A stretch of 64,000 bases of DNA. It comes from Amnibacterium setariae. GTDB taxonomy: Bacteria; Actinomycetota; Actinomycetes; Actinomycetales; Microbacteriaceae. The notes beneath the pieces are model-generated. The model searched no databases. It was not told the origin of the DNA and saw nothing but the letters and a program-made list of their open reading frames with translations. The stretch covers positions 248,001 to 312,000 of the forward strand of contig NZ_QXTG01000001.1 in NCBI RefSeq assembly GCF_003581425.1, read 5' to 3'. Within the stretch, counting starts at the first letter, position 1, and the number at the start of each line of letters is the position of its first letter. Positions 27,813-35,897 of the stretch are shown in pieces. Position numbers and translations under genes: made by a program.

Positions 27813-28856
27813 ATGACCGCGAAGCCGACGATCGCCGACGTCGCCAGGGCGGCCGGCGTGAGCAAGGGGCTCGTCTCCTTCGCCCTCAACGACCGGCCCG
27901 GCGTGGCCCCCGGCACGAAGCAGCGCATCCTCGAGGTCGCCGCCGAGCTCGGCTGGCGGCCCAGCGTGCAGGGCCGCTCGCTCTCGACGCGCCTCGCCTA
28001 CTCGATCGGTCTCGTCATCGCCCGCGACGCGGACCTCGTCGCCGCGGAACCCTTCTACCCGCCGTTCCTCGCCGGGGCCGAGCGGGTGCTGGTCGCCGCC
28101 GGGCGCACCCTCACCCTCTCGGTGCTCGGCCCCGAACGGGACGAGGAGGCGCACTACCGCGCGCTCGCCGCGGACCGCCGGGTCGACGGCGTCATCGTCG
28201 GCGACCTCCGGCCCGAGGACCCGCGCCTCGACCTCCTCGCCGAGCTCGGTCTGCCGGCCGTGACCCTCGGCCGCACCGGCGACCCCCGCTTCCCCGCCGT
28301 GCTGCTCGACGACGCGGCCGGCGTCGTCGCGACGGCTCGCCACCTCGTCGAGCTCGGGCACCGGCGGATCGCGCTCGTCGCCGGGCCTCGGGACCTGGTG
28401 CACGGCGCCCGCCGCGCCGACGCGTTCCGCGCGGCGCTCGCCGAGTCGGGGCTCGCCCCGGCCGCCGTGATCGAGACCGACTTCACCCCGCTCGCGGCCG
28501 CGACGGCCACGCGCGGGCTGCTGGACGCCGATCCGCCCACCGCGATCGTCTACGGCAACGACGTCGCGGCGGCAGCGGGCATCAGCGTCATCCGCGAGCG
28601 CGGGCTCGACGTCCCCCGGGACGTCGCGATCTGCGGCTTCGACGACGCCGAGCTGGCCCGCTGGACCGTCCCGGCGCTCACCTCCGTGACCACCGACCCC
28701 GCCCGCTGGGGTGCGGCGGCCGCGACCGCGCTCCTCGACCTGCTCGCCGGCGAGCAGGTCGAGGACATCGACCTCGGGCCCGCTCGGCTCGTCGTCCGCT
28801 CGTCGACGGGCCCCGCGCCCGCCGGGCAGGACGCGCCGCAGCGGGACCCGCGATGA
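27813..28856 (+). CDS. LacI family transcriptional regulator
   Basis: 347 residues. The N-terminal DNA-binding module (about 5-55) begins PTIADVARAAGVSKGLVSFALN, the LacI helix-turn-helix, followed by a hinge helix. Residues about 62-330 form the periplasmic-binding-protein-like sensor, with the C-terminal CGFDDAELARWTVPALTSV segment of LacI proteins. It should sense a sugar or sugar phosphate and repress the following transport and glycosidase genes. A palindromic site with an AACCGGTT-like core is directly upstream. The binding protein gene follows after 13 nt. Confidence 0.92.
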   Translation: MTAKPTIADVARAAGVSKGLVSFALNDRPGVAPGTKQRILEVAAELGWRPSVQGRSLSTRLAYSIGLVIARDADLVAAEPFYPPFLAGAERVLVAAGRTLTLSVLGPERDEEAHYRALAADRRVDGVIVGDLRPEDPRLDLLAELGLPAVTLGRTGDPRFPAVLLDDAAGVVATARHLVELGHRRIALVAGPRDLVHGARRADAFRAALAESGLAPAAVIETDFTPLAAATATRGLLDADPPTAIVYGNDVAAAAGISVIRERGLDVPRDVAICGFDDAELARWTVPALTSVTTDPARWGAAAATALLDLLAGEQVEDIDLGPARLVVRSSTGPAPAGQDAPQRDPR

Positions 28857-28869
28857 GGAAGGAATACCC

Positions 28870-30168
28870 GTGCACCATCCCCGCAGGGCGCGCAGCATCG
28901 GTGCTGCCGTCGTCGCGGCCGCGCTCGCCGTGGGCCTCTCGGCCTGCGGTCAGGGCGGAGCCGCGAACCCGAGCCTGACGTCCAAGGGCCCGATCACCAT
29001 CTGGTACTCGAACAACGAGCAGGAGGTGGCCTGGGGCAAGCAGATGGTCGCCGCCTGGAACCGCGACCACCCGGACGAGAAGGTGACCGCGCAGGAGATC
29101 CCCGCCGGCCGCACCAGCGAGTCGGTCATCTCCGCGGCCATCACGGCGGGGAACGCCCCGTGCCTCGTGCTGAACACCGCGCCGTTCGCGGCCGGCCAGT
29201 TCGAGAAGCAGGGTGGTCTCGTCGACCTGTCGAAGTTCCCGGACGGGAACTCCTACATCGAGGGACGCAGCGGCGACCTCGCGAAGCAGTACCGCTCGAG
29301 CGTCGACGGCGACTACTACCAGCTGCCCTGGAAGTCGAACCCCGTCGTGATCTTCTACAACAAGAAGGTCTTCGCGAAGGCGGGCATCGACACGAAGGAC
29401 CCGGGCCTCGGCACCTACGCCGGGTTCCTCGCCGCCGCGCGGAAGGTCGTGAAGACCGGCGCGGCGAAGGTCGCGATCCAGCCCGCGCCGACCAGCGAGT
29501 TCTTCCAGATGGACACGGACTTCTACCCGCTCTACGTCGCGGCGAGCGGCGGGACCCCGCTGGTCCAGGACGGCAAGGCGACCTTCAACGACAAGACCGG
29601 CGACGAGGTCGCGAACTTCTGGCGGACGCTCTACCGGGAGGGGCTGTCGAGCCCCGAGCAGTACCAGGGCGACGCCTTCGCGGACGGCTACGCGGCCATG
29701 GCGATCGTCGGCCCGTGGGCGGTCAGCTACTACAAGGACGTCGACTGGGGCGCGGTCACGGTGCCGACGCCGAACGGGACGCCGGCCGACGAGATCCACA
29801 CCTTCAGCGACGCGAAGAACATCGGCATGTACACGGCCTGCCAGCACAAGGGCACGGCGTGGGACGTCCTGAAGTTCGCGACGAGCGAGGACCAGGACGC
29901 GAAGTTCCTCGACACGACCGGTCAGATGCCCATCCGCCCCGACCTCGCGTCGACCTACCGCGACTACTTCGCGAAGCACCCGCAGTACGAGCTCTTCGGG
30001 TCGCTCGCGACCCGGACGGTGGAGGTGCCCGCGGGGCCCAACACCGTGCAGGAGATGCAGACGTTCCGGAACGCGTGGACGTCGTCCGTGATCTTCGGCG
30101 GGAAGGACCCGGCGCAGGCCCTCGACGACGCCGCAGCCACCATCGACACCCTGGAGCAGCAGCCGTGA
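28870..30168 (+). CDS. ABC sugar transporter, lipoprotein substrate-binding protein
   Basis: 432 residues, family 1 extracellular solute-binding protein. The GTG start is supported by AGGAAGGA a few bases upstream. A lipoprotein signal follows: arginines, hydrophobic stretch, then lipobox LSAC with the lipidated cysteine near residue 27. The mature protein begins with the KGPITIWYSNNEQEVAWGKQ strand typical of the family and ends in a helix-rich DDAAATIDTLEQQ tail. It presents an oligosaccharide to the permeases encoded next. Its ligand is not defined; the GH130 enzyme downstream makes a mannoside the best guess. Confidence 0.92.
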   Translation: MHHPRRARSIGAAVVAAALAVGLSACGQGGAANPSLTSKGPITIWYSNNEQEVAWGKQMVAAWNRDHPDEKVTAQEIPAGRTSESVISAAITAGNAPCLVLNTAPFAAGQFEKQGGLVDLSKFPDGNSYIEGRSGDLAKQYRSSVDGDYYQLPWKSNPVVIFYNKKVFAKAGIDTKDPGLGTYAGFLAAARKVVKTGAAKVAIQPAPTSEFFQMDTDFYPLYVAASGGTPLVQDGKATFNDKTGDEVANFWRTLYREGLSSPEQYQGDAFADGYAAMAIVGPWAVSYYKDVDWGAVTVPTPNGTPADEIHTFSDAKNIGMYTACQHKGTAWDVLKFATSEDQDAKFLDTTGQMPIRPDLASTYRDYFAKHPQYELFGSLATRTVEVPAGPNTVQEMQTFRNAWTSSVIFGGKDPAQALDDAAATIDTLEQQP

Positions 30169-31115
30169 CCGCCGTGACGACGCCCGCCGCACCGACCCCG
30201 GTCGAGCAGATCGACCGGCGCAACCCGAACGACCGCCTCCGGCACCGGATCCTCGGCCGGAACCCGCTCGGGCTCCTGTTCAGCGCCCCGTACCTCGTCT
30301 TCGTCGTGGCGGTCTTCGCCTCCCCGGTGATCTACGCGGTGTGGATCGCGTTCCACGACTTCTTCTTCGCCGCCCCCGGCGCGGACGTCTCGTACCCCTT
30401 CGTCGGGTTCGCGAACTTCGTCTACGCGTTCTCGAACGCGCAGGTGATCCAGTCGTTCGGCAACGTCGGGGTGTTCCTGCTGATCAACGTGCCGCTCACC
30501 GTGGTGCTCTCGCTGCTGCTCGCGGCGGCGCTGAACCGGGTGATCCACCTGCGGGTGTTCCTGCGGATCAGCTTCTACGTGCCGTACATCACCGCGTCGG
30601 TGGCGCTGGTCGGCGTGTGGCTGTTCCTGTTCGGCGGCGACGGGCTCGTGAACAACCTGCTCGGGCCGCTCGCGCCGAACCCGTCGTGGCTCGTGAACCA
30701 GTCGCTCGCGATGCCCGTCATCGCGGTCTACGTGACCTGGAAGCAGCTCGGGTTCTACATCCTGCTGTACCTCGCCGCGCTGCAGAACGTGCCGCGGGAG
30801 CTCTACGAGCAGGCGTCGACGGACGGCGCCGGCGCGGTCCGGCAGTTCTGGTCCGTCACCGTGCCGGGCGTGCGGCCCGCGACGCTGCTCGTGCTGCTCG
30901 TCTCGACCGTGACCGGGGCGAACCTCTTCACCGAGCCGTACCTGCTCACCGGCGGCGGCCCGAACGGGGCGTCGAACACCCCCGTGTACCTGATGTACCA
31001 GCTCGGCGTGGAGCAGGGGCTCCCGGACGTCGCGAGCGCGATCGGCATCGTGCTCGTCATCGGCGTCCTGATCATCGCCTGGCTGCAGAACCGGTTCGCC
31101 GGAGGGAGGGACTGA
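30165..31115 (+). CDS. ABC sugar transporter permease (MalF-like)
   Basis: 316 residues with six predicted helices. The cytoplasmic EAA loop that contacts the ATPase reads ELYEQASTDGAGAVRQFWSVTVPGVRP (about 222-248). The N-terminal 45 residues are cytoplasmic and proline rich. GTGA overlap with the binding-protein gene and TGATG overlap with the second permease. No ATPase is encoded here, so it probably uses a shared MsmK/UgpC-type ATPase. Confidence 0.92.
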   Translation: MTAVTTPAAPTPVEQIDRRNPNDRLRHRILGRNPLGLLFSAPYLVFVVAVFASPVIYAVWIAFHDFFFAAPGADVSYPFVGFANFVYAFSNAQVIQSFGNVGVFLLINVPLTVVLSLLLAAALNRVIHLRVFLRISFYVPYITASVALVGVWLFLFGGDGLVNNLLGPLAPNPSWLVNQSLAMPVIAVYVTWKQLGFYILLYLAALQNVPRELYEQASTDGAGAVRQFWSVTVPGVRPATLLVLLVSTVTGANLFTEPYLLTGGGPNGASNTPVYLMYQLGVEQGLPDVASAIGIVLVIGVLIIAWLQNRFAGGRD

Positions 31116-32032
31116 TGACGATCCAGCAGGCCCAGGAGGCCGCGCCCGCGGAGGGCGCGCGCACCACGAGCCGCCCGGCCGGGCGGCGGTCGAAGGGGTG
31201 GACGCGGACGCAGTCCGTGCTCCGCGGGGTGGTGCTCGGCATCGGTGCCGTGGCCTTCCTCTTCCCCTTCTACTACATGGTCATCGGCTCGCTGCAGAAG
31301 AAGCCGAACCAGACGCTGTCCGGGCTGATCCCCGATCCGTCGAACCTCACGCTCGACAACTTCGGCGCGGTGAACAGTCGCATCAGCCTGCTGTCCGGCC
31401 TCCTCAACTCGGGGCTGTTCACGGGCGGGGTGCTGCTGTGCACCCTCGTGTTCGGGGTGCTCGTCGGGTACGCGCTCGCCGTCCTCGAGTGGCGCGGCCG
31501 CGGCGTCACCTTCGCGATCGTGCTGCTGGTGCAGGTGATCCCGTTCCAGCTGCTCCAGATCCCGCTGTACGTCCTCGTCGCGCGGAACTACGGCCTGGCG
31601 GACAACGTGCTCGGCATGATCCTGCCGTTCGCGATCAACTCGACCGCCGTCATCCTGTTCCGGCAGTACTTCCTGCAGGTGCCGCGCGAGCTGTTCGAGG
31701 CCGCCCGCATCGACGGCGCGCGCGAGCTGCGGCTGCTGTGGAGCGTCGCGATCCCGCTCGTGCGGCCGGCGCTCGTGACCGGCGTGCTGCTCACCTTCAT
31801 CGGCCCGTGGAACGAGTTCCTCTGGCCGTTCCTGATCACGAAGCAGGCGGACCGGCAGCCGCTGGCCGTCTCCCTCGCGAACTACATCACCTCGGTCGCC
31901 TCGTCGACCGCCAACCCGTTCGGCGCCGTCACCGCCGGCGCGCTCGTGCTCGCCGTGCCCGTCGTCGTCCTGTTCATCGTGTTCCAGCGCTACTTCGTCT
32001 CGAGCGACCTCGGCTCGGGCGTGAAGGGATGA
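31115..32032 (+). CDS. ABC sugar transporter permease (MalG-like)
   Basis: 305 residues, six helices. The EAA loop reads ELFEAARIDGARELRLLWSVAIPLVRP (about 190-216). Its partner is the preceding permease. The C-terminal VFQRYFVSSDLGSGVKG tail is typical of MalG-type permeases that end near the membrane. The stop overlaps the start of the GH130 gene as ATGA, so uptake and hydrolysis are coupled in one operon. Confidence 0.92.
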   Translation: MTIQQAQEAAPAEGARTTSRPAGRRSKGWTRTQSVLRGVVLGIGAVAFLFPFYYMVIGSLQKKPNQTLSGLIPDPSNLTLDNFGAVNSRISLLSGLLNSGLFTGGVLLCTLVFGVLVGYALAVLEWRGRGVTFAIVLLVQVIPFQLLQIPLYVLVARNYGLADNVLGMILPFAINSTAVILFRQYFLQVPRELFEAARIDGARELRLLWSVAIPLVRPALVTGVLLTFIGPWNEFLWPFLITKQADRQPLAVSLANYITSVASSTANPFGAVTAGALVLAVPVVVLFIVFQRYFVSSDLGSGVKG

Positions 32033-33111
32033 GCCCCGTGACCTCCTCCACCACCCGCACCGACGTCGGCTACCGCCTCGAGCGCGTCGGGCTCGTCATG
32101 GAGCCCGAGCCCGGCAACGACCTCGAGTTCGAGGGCGTGCTGAACCCGGCGTCGGGCCGCGGCTCCGACGGCGAGCTCTACCTGCTGCCGCGCGTCGTCG
32201 CCGCGGGCAACGTGTCCCGGATCGGGCTGGCCCGCGTGCTCGTCGAGGGCGGCGTGCCCGTCGGCGTCGAGCGGCAGGGCGTGGTGCTCGAGCCCGACCG
32301 GCAGTGGGAGCGCGGCGCGACCCACGCCGGCGTCGAGGACCCGCGGACCACGTGGTTCGCCGACCTCGGCCTGCACGTGATGACCTACGTCGCCTACGGC
32401 CCCCTCGGCCCGCGCACCGCGATCGCGGTGTCGGAGGACCTGCGGTCGTGGGAGCGGCTCGGGCCCGTGACCTTCGCCTACGACGACGCGCTCGACGCGG
32501 ACCTCGGCCTCGTGTTCAACAAGGACACGGTGTTCTTCCCCGAGCCCGTGACGTCGCCGGACGGCGTCCGCTGCTACGCGGTGCTGCACCGGCCGATGTG
32601 GAACGTGGGGGAGACCGTGCCCGGGGAGGCGCCCCAGGTGCCCGCCGGGCTGCCGGACGCCCGCGAGAGCATCTGGATCGGCTACGTGCCCGTCGACGAC
32701 GTCGCCCGCGACCTGTCGCAGCTGACGCGCTGGACGCGCAACCGGTTCCTCGCCGGCCCCGAGTTCCCGTACGAGGAGCTGAAGATCGGCGGCGGTCCCG
32801 CGCCGTACCGGGTGCCGGAGGGGTGGCTGCTGCTGCACCACGGCGTCACCGGGCGGATCGACTCCGCCTTCGCGCAGCAGAAGCACGTCAACTACGCCGC
32901 CGGGATGATGCTGCTCGACGGCGACGACCCCTCCCGCGTGCTCGCCCGGACGCCCGTGCCCGTGCTGACCGCGGAGACGGAGTGGGAGAAGTCGGGCATC
33001 GTCCCGAACGTCGTGTTCCCCACCGCGATCGAGGAGATCGACGGGCAACCGTTCGTCTTCTACGGCATGGCCGACACGAAGATCGGCGCCGCGAAGCTGC
33101 TCAAGGCCTGA
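32029..33111 (+). CDS. Glycoside hydrolase family 130 protein
   Basis: 360-residue five-bladed propeller of GH130. The family hallmark VEDPR is present (E103-R106), together with KIGGGPAPYRVPEGWLLLHHG and GIVPNVVFPTAIEE. Members are mannoside phosphorylases (for example 4-O-beta-mannosylglucose phosphorylase) or beta-1,2-mannosidases; which applies cannot be decided from the sequence alone. No signal peptide, so it acts on sugar already taken up by the preceding ABC transporter. It ends one base before a hairpin. Confidence 0.85.
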   Translation: MSPVTSSTTRTDVGYRLERVGLVMEPEPGNDLEFEGVLNPASGRGSDGELYLLPRVVAAGNVSRIGLARVLVEGGVPVGVERQGVVLEPDRQWERGATHAGVEDPRTTWFADLGLHVMTYVAYGPLGPRTAIAVSEDLRSWERLGPVTFAYDDALDADLGLVFNKDTVFFPEPVTSPDGVRCYAVLHRPMWNVGETVPGEAPQVPAGLPDARESIWIGYVPVDDVARDLSQLTRWTRNRFLAGPEFPYEELKIGGGPAPYRVPEGWLLLHHGVTGRIDSAFAQQKHVNYAAGMMLLDGDDPSRVLARTPVPVLTAETEWEKSGIVPNVVFPTAIEEIDGQPFVFYGMADTKIGAAKLLKA

Positions 33112-33164
33112 TCCGTCTTGAAGGAACTTCCGGGCATCCGGCGCGGAAGTTCCTTCAAAACGGA
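33112..33164. terminator. 21-bp hairpin of the dispersed GAAGGA family
   Basis: The arms 33112-33132 and 33144-33164 pair with one mismatch (TCCGTCTTGAAGGAACTTCC against its TTTTGAAGG complement). It starts directly after the GH130 stop codon, and the secreted-protein gene begins 22 nt after it. Confidence 0.75.
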
Positions 33165-33185
33165 ACCGAACGAAGGAGTTCATGC

Positions 33186-35153
33186 GTGTTGAAGCATCTA
33201 CTCGCGCCCGTCGCCGCCGGCGCCCTGGTCCTGTCGGCGCTCGTCGCCGCGCCCGCCGAGGCCGAACCGGCTCCCGCCGCGGGCGCCCGGCTCACGAACA
33301 CCGCCCACCTCGACCTCCTGCTCCAGGAGGTCCGGCCGCCCGCGGCCGCCGGGCACTCGACCTACGGCTCGGCCGCCGTCGAGCTGCCCTGGACCTACGC
33401 CGACCGGAACGACGACGGGTCCTACCGCCGCGTCGGCGGCGGCACCTACGACGCCGCGACGAACACCTACGGGCAGGGCGCGTTCAACACCGACGACGTC
33501 GCCCGCGCGGCGGTCGTCTACCTGCGCGACTGGCGGCAGACGGGCAGCGCGGCGAGCCGCGAGCACGCCGAGGCCGTGCTCCGCGGGCTCGCCGTCTTCC
33601 AGACGACGACCGGCCCGCACGCCGGGAACCCCGTGCTGTGGATGCAGCCGGACGGCACGCTGAACCCGAGCGCGGACCCGGTCGAGCTGCCCGACCCGAG
33701 CGACTCCGGCCCGAGCTACTGGCTCGCCCGCACGATCTGGGCGTACGGCGAGGGCTACGCGGCCTTCCGGCACAGCGATCCGGGCTTCGCCCGCTTCCTC
33801 CAGGGGCGGCTCCGTCTCGCCGTCCGCGCGCTCGACCGCGAGACCCTGCGCACGGGGGCAGCGACCGAGACCGCCGACGGCGTCCGGGTGCCCGGCCGGC
33901 TGATCGTCGACGACGCGGGTGCGAGCGCGGAGGCCGTGCTGGGCCTCGCCGCCTACACGGCGGCGGCACCGCGCGACGCCGCTCCCCGTCGGGCGCTCAC
34001 CGCGCTCGCCGGGTCGATCGAGCGGCTCGCGGCCACCACGCCGCAGACCGCCTCCTGGCCGTACGGCGCGATCCTGCCGTCCGCGGCGTCGCGGACGAGC
34101 TGGCACGCGTGGGCGTCGCAGACGAGCGCCGCGCTCGCCGCCGCCGCCTCCGCGATGCACCGCCCCGCGCTGCTGCGGCCGGCCGTGCGCGACACCGCCG
34201 GGTTCGAGCCCGACCTGCTCGCCGCGGGCGGCGCCGACAACCTGCTCGGTCCGACGCCGAGCGACCGCACCCAGATCGCCTACGGCGTCGACTCCCGCGT
34301 CCAGGGGCTCCTCGCGGTCGCCGACCGCACCGGGTCCCGCGGTGTGCGCGACCTCGCCGCGCTCCAGGCCGCCTGGTTCTTCGGCGCGAACGCGAGCGGC
34401 GCCCCGGTCTACGACCGCGCGACCGGCGTCACCTTCGACGGCGTGCAGGCGGACGGGACCATCAACCGGAACAGCGGCGCGGAGAGCACGATCCACGGCC
34501 TGCTCACGATGCTCGCGCTCGACGCGCACCCTGCGGTCCGGAAGGCGGCCGTCGCCGTCCACGGGCTCGGCGCCCGCGACGGCCTCCGCGTCGTCGAGGC
34601 GGAGACCGCCGCGACGACCGGCTCGGTGTTCACGCCGGACCCCGCCTCCACCGCGGAGTCGGCGTGGAGCGGCACCGGTCTGCGGCTCGACCCGGGCGAG
34701 ACGGCGACGTTCCGCCTCGGACGCGGCGTCCACGAGGTCGAGGCCGTCGTGCAGCAGGTCGAGCGCGGCACCGGGACGGCGCCGGTCTCGCGGTGGAGCG
34801 GCGGCGGGGTCCGGCGCACCCTCACCTCGACGGTCGGCGCGCAGGGGATCACCGCGACGTCCGGGGCGCTCGCGCCGCAGACGATCGGCACCGTGCGCGG
34901 CGACGTGCTCACGGTGCGCGCCGTGACCGGCGCGGTGCGGATCGACGCCCTGCTCGTCCGGCCCGAGGTGCAGCGGATCGCCTTCTCGGGCGGCCCGACG
35001 CTGCTCGTGGACGCCGGGCACGGCGGCGCGGCAGCGGTCGCCCGCGGCGACCGGGTCGAGCGGTACCGGGCCGACGGGTCGTCCGCGGGCGCGGTCGTCG
35101 CGCGATCCGGCCGCGTCGCGCTGCCGAAGGGCGGCTTCGCCCTGGTCCGCTGA
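33186..35153 (+). CDS. Large secreted protein, glycosidase-like but unassigned
   Basis: 655 residues with an export signal (LKHLLAPVAAGALVLSALVAAPAEA, possible cleavage near residue 26). Residues 40-about 460 contain helical-barrel-like repeats with YWLARTIWAYGEGYAAF and NRNSGAESTIHGLLTMLALDA, resembling (alpha/alpha)6 glycosidases or lyases. The last 190 residues are beta rich and may bind carbohydrate. I cannot name the enzyme. The GTG at 33186 is chosen because AAGGAG lies 7 nt upstream; an ATG four bases earlier is out of frame. It follows the GH130 gene across a hairpin and is likely to act outside the cell on the polysaccharide whose fragments are imported. Confidence 0.7.
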   Translation: MLKHLLAPVAAGALVLSALVAAPAEAEPAPAAGARLTNTAHLDLLLQEVRPPAAAGHSTYGSAAVELPWTYADRNDDGSYRRVGGGTYDAATNTYGQGAFNTDDVARAAVVYLRDWRQTGSAASREHAEAVLRGLAVFQTTTGPHAGNPVLWMQPDGTLNPSADPVELPDPSDSGPSYWLARTIWAYGEGYAAFRHSDPGFARFLQGRLRLAVRALDRETLRTGAATETADGVRVPGRLIVDDAGASAEAVLGLAAYTAAAPRDAAPRRALTALAGSIERLAATTPQTASWPYGAILPSAASRTSWHAWASQTSAALAAAASAMHRPALLRPAVRDTAGFEPDLLAAGGADNLLGPTPSDRTQIAYGVDSRVQGLLAVADRTGSRGVRDLAALQAAWFFGANASGAPVYDRATGVTFDGVQADGTINRNSGAESTIHGLLTMLALDAHPAVRKAAVAVHGLGARDGLRVVEAETAATTGSVFTPDPASTAESAWSGTGLRLDPGETATFRLGRGVHEVEAVVQQVERGTGTAPVSRWSGGGVRRTLTSTVGAQGITATSGALAPQTIGTVRGDVLTVRAVTGAVRIDALLVRPEVQRIAFSGGPTLLVDAGHGGAAAVARGDRVERYRADGSSAGAVVARSGRVALPKGGFALVR

Positions 35154-35166
35154 GCCGGACGCGCTG

Positions 35167-35215
35167 CCCGCCCCTTCGTCTCGTCGGCACCCTTCGCCTG
35201 CAGAACGAAGGGGCG
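35167..35215. terminator. Hairpin between convergent genes
   Basis: A 12-bp stem CCGCCCCTTCGT/ACGAAGGGGCGG with a loop of about 25 nt separates the secreted-protein gene from the convergent tetR gene. Confidence 0.6.
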
Positions 35216-35228
35216 GAGGGGCGGCGGG

Positions 35229-35831
35229 CTAGGAGGCGGCGTCGAGGACCAGGGGCAGCTTCGGGCCGCAGGCCGCGACGAGCAGCTCGTGCGCCTCGGG
35301 CGAGGTGGCGTCGAGCACGGGCAGGTCGACCGCGAGGAGCACGCTGAGCAGCATCCCGCGCCCGAGGAAGTCGCGCGCCCGGTCCACGTCGAAGCCCGCC
35401 TCCTCGCGGAGGAAGCGCCAGATCTCGAGGTAGCCCTCGCGCGCAGCGGCGCCGATGACCGGCTCGGCGCCCTGCACGAAGCCCTGCAGCAGCGAGAGGT
35501 GCACGCCGCGCTCGCGGGCCAGGTCGACGTAGCGGTCGCCGAGGACGACGAAGAGGTGCTCAGCGGGGGAGTCCGACGCCCGGTCCTCGGCGATCGCGGC
35601 CCGGAACGCGGCCAGCAGCTCGGTCTTCGCCTGGTCGAGGACGGCGAGGAAGAGCGCCTCCTTCGACCCGAACAGGCGCACGACGTAGGGCTGGCTGATG
35701 CCGGCGGCGCGAGCGACCTGATCCGTGGTCGCGCCGGCGTAGCCGCGCCGCCCGAACACCTGTGCCGCGGCACGCAGGATCGACTCGCGCCGCTCGTCCG
35801 CGGTGCGCCGGCCGTCGTCGTGCTGGACCAT
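35229..35831 (-). CDS. TetR family regulator
   Basis: 200 residues. The N-terminal helix-turn-helix (about 15-60) reads RESILRAAAQVFGRRGYAG and ATTDQVARAAGISQPYVVRLF, the TetR DNA-binding domain. The rest is the helical ligand-binding domain. It is divergent from an EmrB/QacA-type efflux gene, and a perfect 9+4+9 palindrome lies between them, so it is probably the repressor of that pump and responds to a pump substrate. Confidence 0.92.
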   Translation of the reverse strand: MVQHDDGRRTADERRESILRAAAQVFGRRGYAGATTDQVARAAGISQPYVVRLFGSKEALFLAVLDQAKTELLAAFRAAIAEDRASDSPAEHLFVVLGDRYVDLARERGVHLSLLQGFVQGAEPVIGAAAREGYLEIWRFLREEAGFDVDRARDFLGRGMLLSVLLAVDLPVLDATSPEAHELLVAACGPKLPLVLDAAS

Positions 35832-35832
35832 G

Positions 35833-35861
35833 TTGACATGTTATCAGTTGATTACTACTGT
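35833..35861 (+). promoter_or_regulatory. Promoter of the efflux gene
   Basis: TTGACA (35833-35838), 17 bp, TACTGT (35856-35861) is close to the consensus, in an AT-rich stretch that is unusual for this genome. Confidence 0.8.
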
Positions 35862-35863
35862 CT

Positions 35864-35885
35864 GTTGTAATCATTCGATTACAAC
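35864..35885. promoter_or_regulatory. Palindromic operator of the TetR regulator
   Basis: GTTGTAATC and GATTACAAC are exactly complementary around ATTC. It sits 3 nt after the -10 box, covering the transcription start of the efflux gene; a bound repressor would block it. Confidence 0.85.
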
Positions 35886-35897
35886 GGAAGGACCGAG

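Noticed and set aside
34409-35839. 476-residue open frame on the minus strand
   Set aside because: Only a frame shadow of the secreted-protein gene and the tetR gene; the tetR frame has a clear HTH and this one has none.
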